Positions 22,498 through 26,615 of a stretch of 26,615 nucleotides of DNA are shown one piece after another. Below the pieces are notes generated by a model. It had not been told where the DNA came from. It saw only the letters and a list, made by a program, of their open reading frames with translations, and searched no databases. The first letter of the stretch is position 1, and the number at the start of each line of letters is the position of its first letter. Origin of the DNA: Candidatus Elusimicrobium euhamitermitis (GTDB lineage Bacteria; Elusimicrobiota; Elusimicrobia; Elusimicrobiales; Elusimicrobiaceae). The DNA is taken from positions 1 to 26,615 of the forward strand of contig JAIRUU010000046.1 in assembly GCA_031254225.1 (NCBI GenBank), given 5' to 3'. Made by a program: the position numbers and the translations under genes.

Positions 22498-23403
22498 GTG
22501 GCCGGCCAACTGCTTGTAACGGGCACTATAGGGTTTGACACCATTACAAACCGCCGCGGCAAGGCCGAACGCGTGGTAGGCGGGTCAGGCTCATACTCGT
22601 CAATAGCGGCAAGCTATTTTTGCGGCGTAAAACTTATAGGCATTATAGGCGAGGATTTCAGACCTCATTTAAAAAACTTCAAAAAAAATAAAATTGATTT
22701 GCGCGGCGTGGAAACAGCGCAGGGCAAAAGTTTTTTCTGGGCGGCGAACTACGATAAAGATTTTAAAAACGCTTTTACGCAGCGCACCGATTTAAACGTC
22801 TTCGGCGGCTATAAACCCAAAATAATCAAAGAATATCAAAACTGTAAAAATATTTTTCTTGATAATATTGAACCGAGCATGCAGTTAAGCCTGATTTCAC
22901 AGCTTAAAAACCCGAATTTAATAGTCTGCGACACCATGAATTTGTGGATAAACAATTACTTTAATCTTGTAAAAAAAGTAATAAAAAAGGCCGATATTCT
23001 GCTGGTAAACGAGGCGGAAGCCCGCTCAATTACCGGCCAATATAATTTAATAACCGCCGGCAAAAAACTGCTTAAAATGGGCGCGGGACACATAATAATA
23101 AAACTGGGGCCGAACGGTTCCATGCTTGTCAGCCCGCTGGGAATTTGCCAAATGCCGCCGGTACTGGTTGAAAATATTTATGACACTACCGGCGCAGGGG
23201 ACGCTTTCGGCGGCGCGCTGGCTGGGTACCTTGCAAACCAAAAAAACTGGCGGACGCTTAAAAATTTAAAAACCGCTATGGCTTACGGCACCGTAATGGC
23301 CAGTTTTAACATAGAGAGTTTCAGCGTCAGCCGCATTAACTCTTTAACCAAACGGCAGTTAGCCGCGCGGCTGGCGCAGTACAGAAAATCAGTCTGCTTC
23401 TGA
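22498..23403 (+). CDS. PfkB-family carbohydrate/nucleoside kinase
   Basis: Cytoplasmic ribokinase-like kinase of 301 residues. The N-terminal LLVTGTIGFDTI and GGSGSYSSIAASYFCGVKLIGIIGEDF match the first PfkB signature, and YDTTGAGDAFGGALAGYLA near residues 228-246 is the second signature, with catalytic base Asp235. The substrate is not identifiable from sequence; the subgroup resembles unassigned 'sugar kinase' members rather than fructokinase or ribokinase proper. The start is GTG at 22498, with AAGGAG formed by the end of the preceding gene (stop 22493-22495) 5-6 nt upstream, so it is translationally tied to the SurA-N-like gene. Why a kinase sits in a cell-shape operon is unclear. Confidence 0.88.
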   Translation: MAGQLLVTGTIGFDTITNRRGKAERVVGGSGSYSSIAASYFCGVKLIGIIGEDFRPHLKNFKKNKIDLRGVETAQGKSFFWAANYDKDFKNAFTQRTDLNVFGGYKPKIIKEYQNCKNIFLDNIEPSMQLSLISQLKNPNLIVCDTMNLWINNYFNLVKKVIKKADILLVNEAEARSITGQYNLITAGKKLLKMGAGHIIIKLGPNGSMLVSPLGICQMPPVLVENIYDTTGAGDAFGGALAGYLANQKNWRTLKNLKTAMAYGTVMASFNIESFSVSRINSLTKRQLAARLAQYRKSVCF

Positions 23404-23452
23404 CTCTGCAATAAAAACAACGGTTTTACGTTGACATAGTAAGGAGTTTTTG

Positions 23453-24031
23453 ATGAGTGAGTTAACTGACGCGGAACTTCTTAAAAACTTTAAAGCCGGA
23501 GATACTGCGTGCCTTGGTTTTATTATGGAAAGATATAAAGCGCCGCTTTTTTCCTATATAGTTTCAATGGTTAAAGACAGCGCCCTGGCCGAAGATATTT
23601 TTCAAGAAGTATTCCTCAAAATAGTAAAAACTCCGGACTGCTATAAGGATACGGGCAGCTTTAAAAGCTGGCTGTTTACCGTAGGCAGAAATAAGTGTAT
23701 GGATCATTTCAGAGCGGCCGCGGCGGAAAAAAGCATTTCGCTTGACGCGCAGGAAGAGGACGAAATTTCCCTTCACGACACAATAAAATCAGACGAAAAA
23801 GAGCCGCTTGACACGCTTATTAACGAAGACGACGGGGAAGCTATTTTAAACGCCTTAAAAAAATTGCCGGCCGAACAGCGGGAAGTTATCACATTACGTC
23901 AGACAATGAGTTTTAAAGAAATAGCCGAATATTTAAAATGCCCTCTGGGCACCGTGCTTGCACGCGCAAGCAGGGGATATAAGAAGATGCAGGTTGAACT
24001 TGCAAAGGAGGTGGCTTATGCAGGAAAATAA
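23453..24031 (+). CDS. ECF-type RNA polymerase sigma factor
   Basis: Extracytoplasmic-function sigma factor of 192 residues. Region 2 spans about 8-85 with the core-binding AEDIFQEVFLKI and the -10-recognising SFKSWLFTVGRNKCMDHFR. An acidic linker (about 95-125, EEDEISLHD) is followed by region 4 (about 128-180, LPAEQREVITLRQTMSFKEI and the helix-turn-helix CPLGTVLARASRGYKK). I set the start at ATG 23453, six bases after AAGGAG (23441-23446); the TTG one codon earlier is an in-frame artefact. It overlaps the following gene by 14 bp, whose product looks like its anti-sigma factor. Confidence 0.92.
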   Translation: MSELTDAELLKNFKAGDTACLGFIMERYKAPLFSYIVSMVKDSALAEDIFQEVFLKIVKTPDCYKDTGSFKSWLFTVGRNKCMDHFRAAAAEKSISLDAQEEDEISLHDTIKSDEKEPLDTLINEDDGEAILNALKKLPAEQREVITLRQTMSFKEIAEYLKCPLGTVLARASRGYKKMQVELAKEVAYAGK

Positions 24032-24416
24032 CGAACTTTTTGATTTATTAAAAATTAACGAAGACAGCGCAATGTCAAAAAATGTAAACTCTATTGACCG
24101 CGCGCTGGGCAGGGAGTTTGCCAAAATGTCCCCGTCCCAAAAAACGCTGGACAACATTATGGCCGCCGCCGCGCGGGAAAATGTTCCGGCGTATAAAAAA
24201 TTCTTTTCTCTGTTTACATACCGCAGGGTGCTGGCCGCCGCGGCAGCGGTTTTTATACTGGCTTTGATACCGGGCCTTATGTTAAAACAGAAAAACGCCG
24301 GCGATAACGACACTTACGCCTACGCAGTTTCCGCAACCGTCGGCGACATTGAAAATTTGGATAACGGGCTGGACGATATTATATCTGAACTTGATTATAT
24401 GGAGGGAAATATATGA
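24018..24416 (+). CDS. Candidate single-pass anti-sigma factor
   Basis: Product of 132 residues with a cytoplasmic helical N-terminal part (1-69), one membrane helix (about 70-88, VLAAAAAVFILALIPGLML) and a short acidic periplasmic tail. This topology and the 14-bp overlap with the sigma gene are what an ECF anti-sigma factor shows; there is no zinc-binding HxxxCxxC motif, and I do not recognise a named family, so the role is inferred from position. Start ATG 24018 follows AAAGGAGG by about 6 nt; a longer frame from 23958 lacks a ribosome-binding site. It overlaps the next gene by 4 bp (ATGA). Confidence 0.78.
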   Translation: MQENNELFDLLKINEDSAMSKNVNSIDRALGREFAKMSPSQKTLDNIMAAAARENVPAYKKFFSLFTYRRVLAAAAAVFILALIPGLMLKQKNAGDNDTYAYAVSATVGDIENLDNGLDDIISELDYMEGNI

Positions 24417-24958
24417 AGAAACTCTGTGCGTTTTCGGCGATAGTTTTTGCCTTAAGCGCTTTTGCTTACGCGGCGGACGCGCCGAAAGACGTTAAAAATA
24501 CAGATGCAAAAAATAATCCTGCGGCTGATACCAGACAGGGAAAGGCGGCTGAATTCAGAAAACAGTTTCAGGCCAGAAGAGAACAAAATATAGCGGCGAA
24601 CAAAGCTTTGTACGAACAGTATAAAGCAGCAAAAACGGATAAAGAAAAAACCGCGGTTGAAGCGCAGATAAAAGCGCAGGCGGCCAAACAGGTTGACGAA
24701 GGGATTGCGATGACAAAGCAGGGAATTTCCGGCTCTGAGGAAAGCCTTAATAAAGCAAAAGAGAGACAGGCCAAACTGGAAAATAACAGGGATGAAATTA
24801 TCGCAAGAAGAGTGGAGGCTATTAAAGAGGGCAAATTCGGCCCCGAGGCGTTTGACAGAAACTGCGAAAACGGCAAATGCGCCATGCCTCTGACCGGCGT
24901 TATCGGCGGACAGGCCCAGCAGACAGATTCAAAAGATATAAAACCCGCAGGCAAATAA
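24413..24958 (+). CDS. Periplasmic helical protein, third gene of sigma module
   Basis: Secreted protein of 181 residues with a signal peptide (about 1-21, VFALSAFAYAA). The mature part is strongly charged and helical (about 40-145; Lys, Glu, Gln and Ala rich), reminiscent of CpxP/Spy-type or heavy-metal-resistor periplasmic chaperones though without a motif I can name, then a CENGKC pair near residue 154 and a flexible tail. Overlap with the anti-sigma candidate (ATGA) suggests it takes part in or is controlled by the sigma system, for example as stress sensor or effector. A bidirectional terminator follows. Confidence 0.75.
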   Translation: MKKLCAFSAIVFALSAFAYAADAPKDVKNTDAKNNPAADTRQGKAAEFRKQFQARREQNIAANKALYEQYKAAKTDKEKTAVEAQIKAQAAKQVDEGIAMTKQGISGSEESLNKAKERQAKLENNRDEIIARRVEAIKEGKFGPEAFDRNCENGKCAMPLTGVIGGQAQQTDSKDIKPAGK

Positions 24959-24984
24959 AAGAAATATATTCTCTCCCCAAAAAT

Positions 24985-25021
24985 AAAAATACTTCCTGTT
25001 CCGGCAGGAAGTATTTTTTTT
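24985..25021. terminator. Bidirectional intrinsic terminator
   Basis: Stem AAAAATACTTCCTG (24985-24998) / CAGGAAGTATTTTT (25005-25018) with loop TTCCGG, followed by further T on plus and preceded by A on the other side. It ends the sigma-module transcript (stop 24958) and the converging glyS transcript (stop 25040). Confidence 0.92.
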
Positions 25022-25039
25022 GTTATACGGAACCAGAAA

Positions 25040-26615
25040 TTAATTAAGTTTTGTAATGTCGGCCAATGAGAGCAGGAGTAATTCCGCCTTGCCTAATAAA
25101 TGCAGTCTGTTAACTCTTACCGCGTCATCTTCAACGTTAACCATCACGTTTGCGAAGAAATTAGCCAGCTCATTTTTAAGTCCGGCAAGGCGGCCGAACA
25201 TTCTCTCGCAATCATTTTCGGTTAAACTCTGGGCCGAGTGATTTTTAAAATCTTCTTCTATAGCGGTCAATTTGTCAAATAGGCTGTTTTCCGCCGCGTG
25301 CGTGAAAAGATTTTTGTCAACTTGACGGGTCGTATAAAAATCCGCTTTTTTAAGAATATTTACAACGCGCTTTGCGCTTTCCGCCACGGCGGCTAAATCC
25401 GCATTCCCTTTCATCTTCTGCAAAGCCTTGGCAACAGTAAATATTTTTATAACGCTGAAATTCTGCCCCACTACGGCATTTGCAACGCCGGCGGTAAAAT
25501 TTTCGTTTTCCAAGAGGTTTGCTATGCGGCCGCGCAAAAATTCCTGCATGGGCCGCGATATATCTGCGCCTTTTTTGCCGTAAAATTCAAGATTGTTAGC
25601 AACCAACTCTCCAATAGTCAGACTAAGTTTAAAATGTTCCATCATCCTTACCACGCCCATAGCCTGGCGGCGGAGCGCAAAAGGGTCCTCGCTGCCCGTC
25701 GGGATTTGGCCGGCGGCAAAATTGCCCGCAAGAGAGTCAATTTTACCGGCTATTGAAACCAGCGCGCTTTCAAGACTTGACGGCAGAGCGGAAGACGCGG
25801 TCAAAGGAAAATAAAATTCCCGCAGACCTTTGCATACGGCCTCGGACATATTTTCTTTTGCGGCGTAAACGCCGCCCATATAACCCTGTAACTCCGGAAA
25901 TTCATAGACTACCGAGCTTGTTAAATCCGCGTAAGCAAATTTTGCAATCTGTGCTACGGTCAATTTATCCGCGCCGCATTTTTCGGCCAGCCAGTCCGCA
26001 ATTTTTTGAACGCGCTCCGTCTTGTCAAACATTGTGCCAAAGCCGTCAATAAACCGCACCGTCTTTAATTTTTCCCTGAAATAATTTAAGCCTTTTTTTA
26101 TATCCGCATCAAAAAAGAAAACCGCGTCGGACAGACGGGCGGACATTACCTTTTTAAAACCGTCCCGCACTTCCGGCTGGTTGACGGAAATACCGTCCCG
26201 CACCGCTATAAAATAAGGCTCAATACCCCCCTTTCTATTTTCGGTGTGGAACATTTTGAGCTGTTTTTTAAGTACGGTGACAATAAGTTCTTTTGGCAAA
26301 GTTAAAAATCTTATTTCAAACTCGCCGGGCACGGTAACCGGATGCTCCGTCATAAAAACTGTTTCTTTAAGCAAATCGTCGTCAATGACTGCCGTCAAGC
26401 CGCGCAGCTGCGCTTCTTTGTTGACAGCCTTTTCAAGCGCGGCTTCCCTTTCCGCGGGCTCAATCAAAATAGGCTGCGGCAGATTTTTTAAAGCAGAAAC
26501 ATATTTATCCGGCGAAGCGATTTTAATTCCTTTTGTGCCGAATGAAGAAATCGGCCACGTAAAGCGGCTGCTTTTAACGCCGGCAGCTTCAAATTTTAAA
26601 ATTTTCCCGCCGTAT
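25040..26615 (-). CDS. glyS: Glycyl-tRNA synthetase beta subunit, 5' part beyond window
   Basis: Beta subunit of the bacterial alpha2beta2 glycyl-tRNA synthetase, which binds tRNA-Gly and, with GlyQ, charges it. The visible 524 residues are the C-terminal part; family members are about 690 residues, so roughly 165 N-terminal residues lie beyond 26615. The frame is open to the window end: upstream of the apparent TTG start at 26467 it continues with RFTWPISSFGTKGIKI, typical of the domain's FxRPI region, so 26467 is not the start. The C-terminus carries the DALR-like anticodon-binding domain (VNVEDDAVRVNRLHLLGKAE). QIPTGSEDPFALRRQAMGVVRM is a well-conserved family block. The presumed glyQ neighbour would lie outside the window. 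Confidence 0.95.
   Translation of the reverse strand, partial: YGGKILKFEAAGVKSSRFTWPISSFGTKGIKIASPDKYVSALKNLPQPILIEPAEREAALEKAVNKEAQLRGLTAVIDDDLLKETVFMTEHPVTVPGEFEIRFLTLPKELIVTVLKKQLKMFHTENRKGGIEPYFIAVRDGISVNQPEVRDGFKKVMSARLSDAVFFFDADIKKGLNYFREKLKTVRFIDGFGTMFDKTERVQKIADWLAEKCGADKLTVAQIAKFAYADLTSSVVYEFPELQGYMGGVYAAKENMSEAVCKGLREFYFPLTASSALPSSLESALVSIAGKIDSLAGNFAAGQIPTGSEDPFALRRQAMGVVRMMEHFKLSLTIGELVANNLEFYGKKGADISRPMQEFLRGRIANLLENENFTAGVANAVVGQNFSVIKIFTVAKALQKMKGNADLAAVAESAKRVVNILKKADFYTTRQVDKNLFTHAAENSLFDKLTAIEEDFKNHSAQSLTENDCERMFGRLAGLKNELANFFANVMVNVEDDAVRVNRLHLLGKAELLLLSLADITKLN

Noticed and set aside
23431..23436. Perfect TTGACA -35 box before the sigma gene
   Set aside because: Counting 16-18 nt downstream falls inside the start of the coding region with no -10-like hexamer, so it is probably chance.
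26465..26467. TTG as start of the glycyl-tRNA synthetase beta gene
   Set aside because: The frame stays open to the window end and the upstream translation matches the family (RFTWPISSFG), so the gene is cut by the window and not started here.

Overview
The window comes from a diderm (Gram-negative type) bacterium. It encodes TolC-type and other beta-barrel outer-membrane proteins, lipoproteins with lipoboxes, an LpoB-like synthase activator, a bactofilin/LytM pair and an ECF sigma module. Composition is mixed: long A/T runs and AAA/AAT codons beside GCG/GCC-rich alanine codons. Gene content and style remind me of Elusimicrobiota, but that is a guess from general impression; no marker gene in the window settles it.

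Layout. (1) 197-7404, minus strand: a tightly packed efflux operon. It encodes a beta-barrel protein, a TolC-family channel, a short HlyD-type adaptor, two separate ABC ATPases that match the two halves of YbhF, and two ABC-2 permeases (YbhS/YbhR-like). (2) 7486-9252, minus: recO preceded by two overlapping conserved genes of unknown function, one of them a membrane protein with a CPVC motif. (3) 9270-9543: a 274-bp nested inverted-repeat element, then a MarC-family membrane protein (minus). (4) 10239-13868, plus: three lipoproteins (LpoB-like, COG3014-like, LPP20-like) and a Mip/FkpA-type FKBP, closed by a strong bidirectional terminator. (5) 13934-17563, minus: an apparent operon of beta-barrel protein, sensor-less histidine kinase, coiled-coil protein, AI-2E/PerM-type permease and RDD membrane protein. 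(6) 17564-17835: a second, 272-bp nested inverted-repeat element of the same architecture. (7) 17873-19045, plus: a purple-acid-phosphatase-fold secreted protein that has lost nearly all metal ligands. It is followed by a terminator, a 25-bp perfect inverted repeat, a 30-bp perfect palindrome and tRNA-Gln(CTG) (minus). (8) 19507-20184, minus: a secreted protein with about 27 cysteines and codon use unlike its neighbours. (9) 20521-23403, plus: LytM-type M23 peptidase, bactofilin, a SurA-N-like membrane-anchored protein and a PfkB-family kinase. (10) 23453-24958, plus: ECF sigma factor, single-pass anti-sigma candidate and a periplasmic helical protein. (11) 25040-26615, minus: glyS, cut by the window end.

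Much of the window concerns the cell envelope: efflux, peptidoglycan synthesis activation, cell-shape scaffolding, periplasmic folding and envelope-stress signalling. The two least expected items are the pair of roughly 273-bp Y-shaped inverted-repeat elements lying flush against gene ends, and the pseudo-enzyme version of a purple acid phosphatase. No CRISPR array, transposase, integrase, rRNA or complete insertion sequence was seen.
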